Source: Streptosporangium sp. NBC_01495 (lineage in GTDB: Bacteria; Actinomycetota; Actinomycetes; Streptosporangiales; Streptosporangiaceae). Taken from it: a stretch of DNA of 64,000 nucleotides. Positions 45,740-53,728 of the stretch are shown here, piece after piece (position 1 is the stretch's first letter; the number at the start of each line of letters is the position of its first letter). The position numbers and the translations under genes were made by a program. The stretch is taken from positions 1,054,001 to 1,118,000 of the forward strand of contig NZ_CP109430.1 of the NCBI RefSeq assembly GCF_036250735.1, in the 5' to 3' direction. The notes under the pieces are model-generated. The model searched no databases, was not told the DNA's origin, and saw only the letters and a program-made list of their open reading frames with translations.

Positions 45740-46327
45740 ATGAATGCTTTCGAACGGGTCGGTAGCGGGCGTATCTCCTGGCGGCGCGCGATGGGCCGCG
45801 CGGTGGTGGGCGCGGCGACGGTGGCGCTGGCCGCCGGCACGCTGGCGGTACCCGCCGAGGCATCGGCCTCACCCGTCGCCGCGATGACCGGTGAGGCGAC
45901 CGGTCAGGGCACCCAGGGCATCCAAGGTATCCAGGCCAAGAAGTACTACTTCGCCGCCGGGCTCCTGGGCAGGAACGAGGTGCCGGAACCGGGCAAGAAG
46001 GTCAACGACCGGGACGGCATCGCGGTCGCGAAGTTCCGCATCCAGGGGAACCGCTTCTACTACTTCGTCCAGTGGAAGAGGACCGCCAAGCCCAGCGCCT
46101 TCCACATCCACAAGGGCAAGGCGGGCACGAACGGCCCAGTCGTCATCGACCTGCTGTCCAACGGCAGGATCCGCGGCAACACGAGCTTCGGCTCCGTCGC
46201 CGTCAAGGACTCCAGCCTGCTCAAGGGCATCAAGAGCAACCCGAAGAACTGGTACGCCAACCTGCACACCAAGCAGTTCCCCGACGGCGCGGTCCGTGGC
46301 CAGCTCGCCAAGGGCGGCCGCTGGTAG
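45740..46327 (+). CDS. Secreted CHRD-domain protein
   Basis: ATG 45740 with GGAG seven bases upstream; 195 residues. A long signal peptide (about residues 1-38) with two Arg near the front is followed by one CHRD domain: YYFAAGLLGRNEVPEPGKKV, FYYFVQWKRTAKPSAFHIHK, and the family end WYANLHTKQFPDGAVRGQLA. CHRD domains (named from chordin) are beta-rich modules of exported proteins with no known enzymatic role in bacteria. Single gene with a hairpin directly at its stop. Confidence 0.88.
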   Translation: MNAFERVGSGRISWRRAMGRAVVGAATVALAAGTLAVPAEASASPVAAMTGEATGQGTQGIQGIQAKKYYFAAGLLGRNEVPEPGKKVNDRDGIAVAKFRIQGNRFYYFVQWKRTAKPSAFHIHKGKAGTNGPVVIDLLSNGRIRGNTSFGSVAVKDSSLLKGIKSNPKNWYANLHTKQFPDGAVRGQLAKGGRW

Positions 46328-46674
46328 CTCGCCGGCGCCCGAGGAATCGGCGAGCAGATGGTGAGGCCTCGACCGGGGCGAGCGCACGCCCGGCCGCAAC
46401 TTCGCTCAGCGCTGCGACGACGCCCTGGGGGCAGGTGGAGAGATCCACAACCTGTGGACGCACGTCACCCGCGCGGCAAGCCCCCAGTGGTTCCGGGGCC
46501 GGCTTGACGTCGAACAGCAGGCGCATGCCCCGCACACCTGGGAGCCGCTCGTCGTTCCAGGTCTTCTTCAGGCCGAGGAATACGCGAGAGGGCTCGTAGA
46601 TTGTGACTTGGCCGGTAGCTGCGGCGGGCGCTTCGAGCCAAGGGGTTTTCCCGGGAGGCGACCGCCGAGCGGTG
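46230..46674 (-). pseudogene. Start-less coding fragment, unrecognised
   Basis: A minus-strand frame open across this stretch reads as real protein in its upstream part: KTPWLEAPAAATGQVTIYEP, SRVFLGLKKTWNDERLPGVR, GMRLLFDVKPAPEPLGACRA, then VVDLSTCPQGVVAALSEVAA. No start codon precedes the protein-like part (the first is an internal GTG at 46535). The 3' part runs into the CHRD gene on the other strand. I read it as the remnant of a gene whose 5' end was lost. Family not identified. The gap 46356-46685 holds nothing else. Confidence 0.25.
46327..46355 (+). terminator. Hairpin at the end of the CHRD gene
   Basis: GCTCGCCG (46327-46334) pairs with CGGCGAGC (46348-46355), starting at the last base of the TAG. 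Confidence 0.55.
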
Positions 46675-46685
46675 CCGGACGCCGG

Positions 46686-47306
46686 TCAGCGGGCGCGACG
46701 TCGCCGGAGCAGGTGCCGGGCGAGGAGTCCGGCGGCCAGGACGGCCAGGCCGATGAGCAGGTAGGTGTAGTAGCGGGAGATCTCGTCGTAGAACTCGGCG
46801 ATGTGGGTGCCCGCGGTGTATCCCAGCACCGTCCACATCCCCACCCACAGGACCGCGCCGAGGGCGTTGAAGGCCAGGAAACGGGGCCAGGGCATGCCGA
46901 TGGTGCCCGCGACGATGCCGTTGGCCTGGCGCAGTCCCGAGACGAAGCGGGCGATGACGACGACCTTGCCGCCGTGCCGGGCGAAGAACTCCTCGGCTTT
47001 CCGGAAGCGTTCCGGGGGCAGCAGGACGTAGTGGCCCCAGCGGCGGACGAAGGCGCGGCCACCGGTGCGGCCTATCACGTAGCCGAGGTTGTCCCCGGCG
47101 ATGGCGGCCACCACCGCGATCAGCATGATGAGAGCGATGTTCAGTCGCCCGGCCCCGGCGTAGATCGCGGAGGTGAGGAGGATCGTCTCCCCGGGGACGG
47201 GGATGCCGAAGTCCTCCATGAAGACCAGGGCGCCGACGGCCAGGTAGCCGTAGTGGTCCAGCAGCGGTGCCAGGTGGGCCAGCGGGCCGGGTAGCGGTGG
47301 GGCCAT
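46686..47306 (-). CDS. DedA-family membrane protein (VTT/SNARE-associated domain)
   Basis: ATG 47306 gives 206 residues. Hydrophobic segments alternate with the DedA core motifs: FMEDFGIPVPGETILLTSAI, GDNLGYVIGRTGGRAFVRRW, then the FARHGGKVVVIARFVSGLRQ segment with the conserved Arg pair and GMPWPRFLAFNALGAVLW. DedA proteins are now tied to lipid carrier recycling across the membrane (undecaprenyl phosphate or phospholipid scramblase-like roles). No ribosome site is visible; TATAGT lies six bases before the ATG, so the transcript may be leaderless. Confidence 0.9.
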   Translation of the reverse strand: MAPPLPGPLAHLAPLLDHYGYLAVGALVFMEDFGIPVPGETILLTSAIYAGAGRLNIALIMLIAVVAAIAGDNLGYVIGRTGGRAFVRRWGHYVLLPPERFRKAEEFFARHGGKVVVIARFVSGLRQANGIVAGTIGMPWPRFLAFNALGAVLWVGMWTVLGYTAGTHIAEFYDEISRYYTYLLIGLAVLAAGLLARHLLRRRRAR

Positions 47307-47547
47307 CTGGTCACTATATGTCAGCACTTAATTACTCTGTGCTCTGACCTGCCTTGCGGCGCCCGGCGCAGACCAAGGGTTGCCTGTATTTATGTCGTAC
47401 TAGGAGCCATTCTTATATAGTTTTTGGCATTTGATGGCCATATGTCCGATAGGTGGTGAATTAAGGGGAAAGAAGTCTGTGGACAGGCGGCATGAGCTGT
47501 TGGGACAGATGCCCGGCCGGCTCACCCATCCGAACCAGGAGGTCGCC

Positions 47548-48156
47548 ATGAAGAAACAGTTTCTCGTCTCAGGGCTGAGCGTGCTGATGTTGAGCGCGCT
47601 TCCCGCCGCCGCGGCGGCCGGCTCCGTTCCGACCCTGACGCCCTCGTCGGCCTCGGGTCACTCGGCCGTCCTGACCGGCAAGCCGATCGGCCCCGGCTGC
47701 TCGGCCCTGCCGTCCTCCGGCAAGGGCAGCCTCCGCAGCGCGGCCAGGGAGCGGGTCACCACCGTGGTGGCCAACACCCCTGATCTGTCCACCCTGAACA
47801 CCGCCATCAAGGAAGTCGGCCTGACCAACAAGCTCTACAGGGCCAAGGACGTCACGATCTTCGCTCCCAGCAACGCCGCCTTCAACCAGCTCCCGCCGGC
47901 CACGCTCAAGAAGCTGCTGGGGGACAAGGCGCAGCTGACCAAGCTCCTGACCTACCACGTGGTCCAGGGCGCGAAGAGCCCGTCCCAGCTGGTCGGCGCC
48001 CCGCTGAAGACCATGCAGGGCGGTCAGATCACCGTCAAGGGCTCGGGCCAGAACTACATCGTCTCCGGCAGGGCCAAGGTGGTCTGCGGTGGCATCCCCA
48101 CCAAGAACGCCACCGTCTACATCATCGACAAGGTGCTGCTGCCGCACTCGAAGTGA
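47548..48156 (+). CDS. Secreted fasciclin (FAS1) domain protein
   Basis: ATG 47548 after AGGAGG; 202 residues. Signal peptide 1-25, then a Ser/Ala-rich stretch and one FAS1 domain (about 70-200): NTPDLSTLNTAIKEVGLTNK, the H1 motif VTIFAPSNAAFNQLP, the YH motif LLTYHVVQG, and the H2-like end ATVYIIDKVLLP. FAS1 domains mediate adhesion or protein contacts at the cell surface. Two Cys (GPGCSALP and KVVCGGIP) could form a disulfide. Upstream 47328-47547 is AT-rich near 47400 and probably holds the promoters of this gene and DedA. Confidence 0.92.
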   Translation: MKKQFLVSGLSVLMLSALPAAAAAGSVPTLTPSSASGHSAVLTGKPIGPGCSALPSSGKGSLRSAARERVTTVVANTPDLSTLNTAIKEVGLTNKLYRAKDVTIFAPSNAAFNQLPPATLKKLLGDKAQLTKLLTYHVVQGAKSPSQLVGAPLKTMQGGQITVKGSGQNYIVSGRAKVVCGGIPTKNATVYIIDKVLLPHSK

Positions 48157-48187
48157 CCCGGCGGACCCTTCTTCCAGCAGCCTGGTC

Positions 48188-49501
48188 TTAGCGGCCCAGC
48201 TGGAAGGCCGACATCGGGATGTGCAGCCAGGTCGGCCGGTTGCGGGACTCGTACACCACCTCGTAGGCGGCCTTGTCGAGTTCCAGGGCGCGCAGCAGGA
48301 CGGCGTCCTCGGCGCGGAGGTGGCCGCCTCCGGCGGAGTAGCCCGCCAGGAAGGACGAGCGGTTCAGCTCGGCCCACTCGATCGCACGGGGGCGCAGGGC
48401 GTCGGCGTCGGGGTGGTCGGCCAGCAGGTGGCGGGCGGCGTAGTCGAAGGAGCGGAGCATCCCGGCCACGTCCCGCAGCGGGGAGGACAGGGCGCGGCGC
48501 TCGGCGATGGGCTGGCCGGGCTCGCCCTCGAAGTCGAGGACGACCCAGTCCTTGGTGGTGCGCATCACCTGGCCGAGGTGGTAGTCGCCGTGGACCCGCT
48601 GGACGGGCATCTCCCCGGCCACGTCGGAGACCCGCTGGTAGGCCTCCTCGGCGGCGTGGGCGTGCTCGCCGAGGCCGGGCACCTCCTCCACCGCGACGGC
48701 CAGGCGGCGGCGGAACTCCTCGACCATCCGCTTGACCTCCTGCGACTCGATCACGTCGGTCGGGAAGGCGGCGGCCATCTCCTGGTGGACCTGGGCGGTG
48801 GTCACGCCCAGGCGGTAGGCCTCGGAGCTGAAGTCGCCGCCCGCGTCGGAGGCCGACGGTTCGAGGGAGCCGTACAGGTCGCGGACGCTGGCCAGGGCGA
48901 GGGCCCAGCCGTCGTTGGCGTTCGACAGGAACTCCTGGGTCATCGCCAGCGTGGTGGTCTCGCCGTCGAGGTCGGTCTCGATCCAGCCGTACGGCCGGGC
49001 GATGTGCGTGCCGTCGCGGAGGGCCAGGGCGGTGACGATCTCCAGTTCGGGGTTCACCCCGGCGGTCAGGCGGCGGAACAGCTTGCAGATGTAGGTGTCG
49101 CCGTACACCAGCGAGGTGTTGGACTGCTCGGCGCCGAGGACCAGGCTGCGTTTGGAGGTGTCGATCTCCACCCCGTCGAGGTGGCGGAAGCGGAGGGCGC
49201 CGAGGTCGCGGCCCTCGGCCATGCCTTCGAGCAGGGCGGCTGTGAGATCGGCGTCGTAGGCGGCGTCGTAGTAGCCGCCGCCGATGTGGGCCGGTTTGAA
49301 GCGGGCCCACTCCGGCGCCTCGCTGCCGAGCAGCAACTGGTAGCGGTCGCGGGCGCCGGACTGGTGAACCGAGATGATCAGGTGGCGCAGGCGCGGTGAC
49401 AGCTCCACGTCCGAGTCGACGACGAGGTCGTCGATCGGGCGCCCCTTACCGGCGAACCATCGTTGATGGGTGATCCAACCGGTAAGGAGCTCCGTCAACA
49501 C
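48188..49501 (-). CDS. mak: Maltokinase
   Basis: GTG 49501, four bases after the TreS stop, with AGGAGG nine bases upstream inside treS; 437 residues. It phosphorylates maltose with ATP to alpha-maltose 1-phosphate, the donor for GlgE. Visible features: N-terminal LLTGWITHQRWFAGKGRPID typical of Pep2/Mak, an eukaryotic-like kinase fold with the catalytic loop VQRVHGDYHLGQVM and metal site VLDFEGEPGQP (in place of DFG), and a C-terminal helical lobe ending MSAFQLGR. Last gene of the GlgE-TreS-Mak operon and translationally close-coupled to TreS. Confidence 0.95.
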   Translation of the reverse strand: MLTELLTGWITHQRWFAGKGRPIDDLVVDSDVELSPRLRHLIISVHQSGARDRYQLLLGSEAPEWARFKPAHIGGGYYDAAYDADLTAALLEGMAEGRDLGALRFRHLDGVEIDTSKRSLVLGAEQSNTSLVYGDTYICKLFRRLTAGVNPELEIVTALALRDGTHIARPYGWIETDLDGETTTLAMTQEFLSNANDGWALALASVRDLYGSLEPSASDAGGDFSSEAYRLGVTTAQVHQEMAAAFPTDVIESQEVKRMVEEFRRRLAVAVEEVPGLGEHAHAAEEAYQRVSDVAGEMPVQRVHGDYHLGQVMRTTKDWVVLDFEGEPGQPIAERRALSSPLRDVAGMLRSFDYAARHLLADHPDADALRPRAIEWAELNRSSFLAGYSAGGGHLRAEDAVLLRALELDKAAYEVVYESRNRPTWLHIPMSAFQLGR

Positions 49502-49505
49502 GGCT

Positions 49506-51209
49506 TTACGCCTCCTGGGATGCGGGTGGCAGGGTGAACCAGTAGAACCCATGCCCAGGAAGAGTCAAAAGATACGGAAGCTCGCCAATCGGTGGGAAAG
49601 GAACTCCGCCCATCGTCTCCACCGGGACCGTTCCCTCGAAGCGGCGGAGGTCGAGCTCCACCGGCTGCGGGAACCGGGACAGGTTGTTGACGCACAGCAT
49701 CCGGTCGTCGCCGAGCTCGCGCACGAAGGCGAGGACGCTCGGGTTGGACGAGTTCAGTTCGGTGAACTCACCGAGGCCGAAGACCGGGTGCCGCTTGCGG
49801 ATGTCGATCATCCGCTTCGTCCAGTGGAGCAGCGAACCCGCGCTGCGCTGCTGCGCCTCGACGTTGAGCGCCTGGTAGCCGTAGATCGGGTCCATGATGA
49901 CCGGGAGATACAGGCGCCCCGGGTCGCAGTCGGAGAATCCCGCGTTGCGGTCGGGGCTCCACTGCATGGGGGTACGGACACCGTCGCGGTCGCCCAGCCA
50001 GATGTTGTCCCCCATCCCGATCTCATCGCCGTAGTACAGCACGGGAGATCCCGGGAGAGAGAGCAGCAACGCCGTGAACAGCTCAATCTGGTTGCGATCG
50101 TTCTCCAGCAGCGGGGCGAGCCGCCGCCGGATGCCGACGTTGGCGCGCATCCGGGGGTCCTTGGCGTACTCCGAGTACATGTAGTCGCGCTCGTCGTCCG
50201 TCACCATCTCGAGCGTGAGCTCGTCGTGGTTGCGCAGGAAGATGCCCCACTGGCAGTTCTCCGGGATCTTCGGCGTCTGGGCCATGATCTCGGAGATGGG
50301 GTAGCGCGACTCCCGCCTGACCGCCATGAAGATGCGCGGCATCAGCGGGAAGTGGAACGCCATGTGGCACTCGTCACCCCCGGTGGCGGAGTCGCCGAAG
50401 TACTCGACCACGTCGGCGGGCCACTGGTTGGCCTCGGCGAGCAGCACCCGGTCGGGGTAGAGCCGGTCGATCTCCGCCCTGACCCGCTTCAGGTACTCGT
50501 GGGTCCTGGGCAGGTTCTCGCAGTTGGTGCCGTCCTGCTCGAAGAGGTACGGGATGGCGTCCATGCGGAAACCGTCGATGCCCAGGTCCAGCCAGAAGCG
50601 CAGCACCTCCAGCATCGCGTCCTGCACGTCCGGGTTCTCGTAGTTGAGGTCCGGCTGGTGCGAGAAGAAGCGGTGCCAGTAGTACTGGCCCCGGACCGGG
50701 TCGTGGGACCAGTTGGACGTCTCGGTGTCGACGAAGATGATCCGGGCGTCCTTGTAGAGCTCGTCGTGGTCGTTCCAGACGTAGAAGTCGCCGAACGGCC
50801 CCTCGGGGTCGTGGCGGGAGGCCTGGAACCACGGGTGCTGGTCGCTGGTGTGGTTCATCACCAGGTCGGCGATGACCCGCATGCCGCGCTTGTGCGCTTC
50901 ATCGACCAATTTCACGAAATCTCCGAGATCGCCAAAATCAGGAAGGATCTTCATGAAATCGGCGATGTCGTACCCGCCGTCGCGCAGCGGCGACTCGTAC
51001 AGCGGAAGCAGCCAGAGGCAGTCGACACCGAGCCACTGGAGATAGTCCAGTTTCTGGATGAGACCGCGGATGTCTCCGGTGCCGTCGCCGTTCGAATCGG
51101 CGAAACCCCGGATGAGAACCTCGTAGAAGACGGCACGCTTGAACCAGTAAGGATCGCGCGGCTTTTCCTCGTCGAAGGTGTTCGGAATTGGCTCAGGTAG
51201 CTGACTCAC
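49506..51209 (-). CDS. treS: Trehalose synthase (maltose-forming isomerase)
   Basis: GTG 51209 with GGGGAG eight bases upstream; 567 residues. It interconverts trehalose and maltose in the cytosol and feeds Mak. The GH13_16 core is clear: [37 protein letters not shown], nucleophile in [16 protein letters not shown], proton donor in [12 protein letters not shown], and [33 protein letters not shown] is diagnostic of TreS. The start lies 46 bases after the GlgE stop. The first 250 bases or so of the gene use noticeably less GC-rich codons than the rest (about 50% G+C in 50881-50940 by my count). Confidence 0.96.
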   Translation of the reverse strand: MSQLPEPIPNTFDEEKPRDPYWFKRAVFYEVLIRGFADSNGDGTGDIRGLIQKLDYLQWLGVDCLWLLPLYESPLRDGGYDIADFMKILPDFGDLGDFVKLVDEAHKRGMRVIADLVMNHTSDQHPWFQASRHDPEGPFGDFYVWNDHDELYKDARIIFVDTETSNWSHDPVRGQYYWHRFFSHQPDLNYENPDVQDAMLEVLRFWLDLGIDGFRMDAIPYLFEQDGTNCENLPRTHEYLKRVRAEIDRLYPDRVLLAEANQWPADVVEYFGDSATGGDECHMAFHFPLMPRIFMAVRRESRYPISEIMAQTPKIPENCQWGIFLRNHDELTLEMVTDDERDYMYSEYAKDPRMRANVGIRRRLAPLLENDRNQIELFTALLLSLPGSPVLYYGDEIGMGDNIWLGDRDGVRTPMQWSPDRNAGFSDCDPGRLYLPVIMDPIYGYQALNVEAQQRSAGSLLHWTKRMIDIRKRHPVFGLGEFTELNSSNPSVLAFVRELGDDRMLCVNNLSRFPQPVELDLRRFEGTVPVETMGGVPFPPIGELPYLLTLPGHGFYWFTLPPASQEA

Positions 51210-51255
51210 CAGTGGACTCCCCGCTGTTCTGCCGGTATGGGCGTACCCGGCCGGC

Positions 51256-53376
51256 TCACCGCTGGTTCGCCGCCGCGGCACGCAGAGTGAAGACGTGCGC
51301 TGGGTGGATGTGGGGATCGAGACGCACGTAGTTGTCCTGCCGCCAGCGATACGACTCGCCCGACAGTTCGTCGTCCACGACGAACTCGGCTTGCCAGTCG
51401 AGACCGAGGGCGGGCATGTCCAGCGACACCGTCGCCTCGTGGGTGTTGTGCGGATCCAGGTTCACGACGACGAGGACTACGTCGCCCAGGCCGTGCCGTC
51501 GTGTGGCCGTGTCATAGGCGCCGGGCAACCGCTTGGAGAAGCAGATCACATCCGGGTGGTTGACGCTGTGAAACCGTAGATTACGCAGTTCCTGGAGCGC
51601 TGGGTGTGCTCTTCGGAACAAATTGAGTTGCGTGATGAACGGGGCCAGGCTACGGCCTTCCCGCTCAGCCGCGACCCAATCACGAGGTTTATACTGATAT
51701 TTCTCGCTATCAAGGTATTCTTCACTGCCCGGTCTAACCGGTACATTCTCCGCAAGTTCATATCCGGCGTACACGCCCCACGTCGGCATCGCCGTCGCCG
51801 CGAGTACTGCTCTGATATGAAATGCCGGGACTCCCCCGTGTTGAAGGTATTCATGGAGAATGTCCGGAGTATTGACGAACACGTTGGGCCGCATGTAGTG
51901 CGACGTCTCGTGGGAGAGCTCGCTCAGGTACGCCTCGACGTCCGGGCGCGAGTTCTTCCACGTGTAGTACGTGTACGACTGGTGGAAGCCGACCTTGGCC
52001 AGCGTCCGCATCATGGCGGGGCGGGTGAACGCCTCCGCCAGGAACAATACGTCAGGATCGGTGGTGTGGACGTCGGCGAGCAGCCTCTCCCAGAAGGCCA
52101 CCGGCTTGGTGTGCGGGTTGTCCACCCGGAAGATCCGCACCCCGTGGTCCATCCAGAGCCGCACGACCCGCCTGATCTCCTCGTAGATCCCCTTGGGATC
52201 CCGGTCGAAGTTCAGCGGGTAGATGTCCTGATACTTCTTCGGCGGGTTCTCCGCGTACGCGATCGAGCCGTCGGCGCGGATGTTGAACCACTCCGGGTGC
52301 TCCTTGACCCACGGGTGGTCGGGCGCGCACTGCAGGGCGAAGTCGATGGCGACCTCCATGCCCAGCTCGCGCGTCTTGGCCACGAAGGCGTCGAAGTCCT
52401 CGAACGTACCCAGGTCGGGGTGGATGGCGTCGTGGCCGCCCTCCTCCGAGCCGATCGCCCAGGGCGAGCCGGGGTCGTACGGCTCGGGCGTCAGGGTGTT
52501 GTTGCGCCCCTTGCGGAAGCTGTGCCCGATCGGGTGGATCGGCGGCAGGTAGACGACGTCGAAGCCCATCTTCGCCACGGCCGGCAGCCGCTTGGCGGCG
52601 GTCTGGAAGGTCCCGGACTTGGGGGCGACGCCCTGCTCGGTGATCGCGCCCTCGGAGCGCGGGAAGAACTCGTACCACGACCCGAACAGCGCCCTGCGGC
52701 GGTGCACCAGGACCGTGCGCGGGGCCGACCTCGTCACCAGGTCGCGCAGCGGGTGGGCGCGCAGCAGCGCGGCCGTCTCCGGGAGCTGGGCCACGGTGAA
52801 CCGGGCGCGCGGGTCGATCTCGGGGTCGCGCAGCCTGGCCGCGACCGCCTGGAGCGCGGCCCGGTGCCCGCAGACGTGCTTCTGCGCCTCCTTGGCGCGC
52901 CTGGCCGTCCTCGCCGCCGGGGTCTTGCCGCTCACCGGCCTGCCGGTCGCCACCGTGCCGGTCGCGGGCCCGCAGTCGGTGGCCCGCACCGCTCTCGCCG
53001 CGCGGTCGAAGAGCCGGGCGCCCTCCTCGCACATCAGGTCGGCGTCCAGGTCCCGAGGGATCTTGATGCCCGCGTCGTGCAGCCAGGTGGCCATGGGATC
53101 ACCCCATGCCTCCACCCGGAAACGCCACTCACCCTCGGTGGGCAGCGTCACCTCCACGCCCCACCGGTCGGTGCCGGGGGCGAGCTCGCCCATGGGCAGC
53201 AGTGGGCCTCGCACGCCGCCGGGGCCGGTGAACACGACCCCTGCCGCGACCGCGTCGTGTCCCTCGCGGAACACGGTCGCGGAGATCTCGAAGGTCTCAC
53301 CCGCGGCGGCCTTCGCGGGGCGGCGCCCGCAGTCGACCGTGGGGTGGATGTCCTGGATTGGGATTCGTCCGATCAT
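51256..53376 (-). CDS. glgE: Alpha-1,4-glucan:maltose-1-phosphate maltosyltransferase
   Basis: 706 residues, ATG start ([20 protein letters not shown]). It adds maltosyl units from maltose 1-phosphate to growing alpha-1,4 glucan. Family signs: the N-terminal beta domain, the helical insert ([20 protein letters not shown]), the GH13_3 barrel with [33 protein letters not shown], nucleophile Asp in [16 protein letters not shown], donor Glu in [13 protein letters not shown], and a C-terminal beta domain with [11 protein letters not shown]-like sequence. First gene of glgE-treS-mak. The region 51560-51880 drops to about half G+C although the protein stays conserved-looking. Divergent from glgP. 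Confidence 0.96.
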   Translation of the reverse strand: MIGRIPIQDIHPTVDCGRRPAKAAAGETFEISATVFREGHDAVAAGVVFTGPGGVRGPLLPMGELAPGTDRWGVEVTLPTEGEWRFRVEAWGDPMATWLHDAGIKIPRDLDADLMCEEGARLFDRAARAVRATDCGPATGTVATGRPVSGKTPAARTARRAKEAQKHVCGHRAALQAVAARLRDPEIDPRARFTVAQLPETAALLRAHPLRDLVTRSAPRTVLVHRRRALFGSWYEFFPRSEGAITEQGVAPKSGTFQTAAKRLPAVAKMGFDVVYLPPIHPIGHSFRKGRNNTLTPEPYDPGSPWAIGSEEGGHDAIHPDLGTFEDFDAFVAKTRELGMEVAIDFALQCAPDHPWVKEHPEWFNIRADGSIAYAENPPKKYQDIYPLNFDRDPKGIYEEIRRVVRLWMDHGVRIFRVDNPHTKPVAFWERLLADVHTTDPDVLFLAEAFTRPAMMRTLAKVGFHQSYTYYTWKNSRPDVEAYLSELSHETSHYMRPNVFVNTPDILHEYLQHGGVPAFHIRAVLAATAMPTWGVYAGYELAENVPVRPGSEEYLDSEKYQYKPRDWVAAEREGRSLAPFITQLNLFRRAHPALQELRNLRFHSVNHPDVICFSKRLPGAYDTATRRHGLGDVVLVVVNLDPHNTHEATVSLDMPALGLDWQAEFVVDDELSGESYRWRQDNYVRLDPHIHPAHVFTLRAAAANQR

Positions 53377-53728
53377 CGCGTCTCAAGGTAGCGGCGGCAC
53401 GCCCGGTACCGCCGGGGAAGTCAGCAAGGAAAGATCTTCGTTTGTTCAAGCATCTTCGGGCGGCCGGTCTCGGGGCAGGTGGGAGCCCCGCCCTGCTGGG
53501 ACGGCCGGTCCCCGAGGGCAGTACAGCCGGCTCGTATCTCCGGTGCCCCAATAGTCCATCTTCATGCGTGCCGGTGGATAGAGTGCGGCACCTCTTACTC
53601 TTCCGCGAGTTGTCCTAACAGTCGATCACCTCTCTTTGATGTGTTTGGGGTGGATTGATAGCGGTGAGGGGGAGACGCGTGAGTGTTGGGGTCGCCCTCG
53701 TGGCGCTGAGTAACTAGGGTCTGGCACC
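53377..53728. other. Divergent promoter region between glgE and glgP
   Basis: 352 bases with no gene. It probably holds both promoters of the glucan locus. A TAGGGT at 53715-53720 lies eight bases before the glgP GTG, as a -10 box of a leaderless transcript would. An AT-rich stretch at 53540-53640 may belong to the glgE promoter. No palindromic operator was found. Confidence 0.35.

Noticed and set aside
45686-53723. CTAGGGTCTG shared by the upstream regions of the CHRD gene and glgP as a special sigma-factor promoter
   Set aside because: A 10-base match between two sites in 64 kb is weak, and no common -35 element could be found at a sensible distance.
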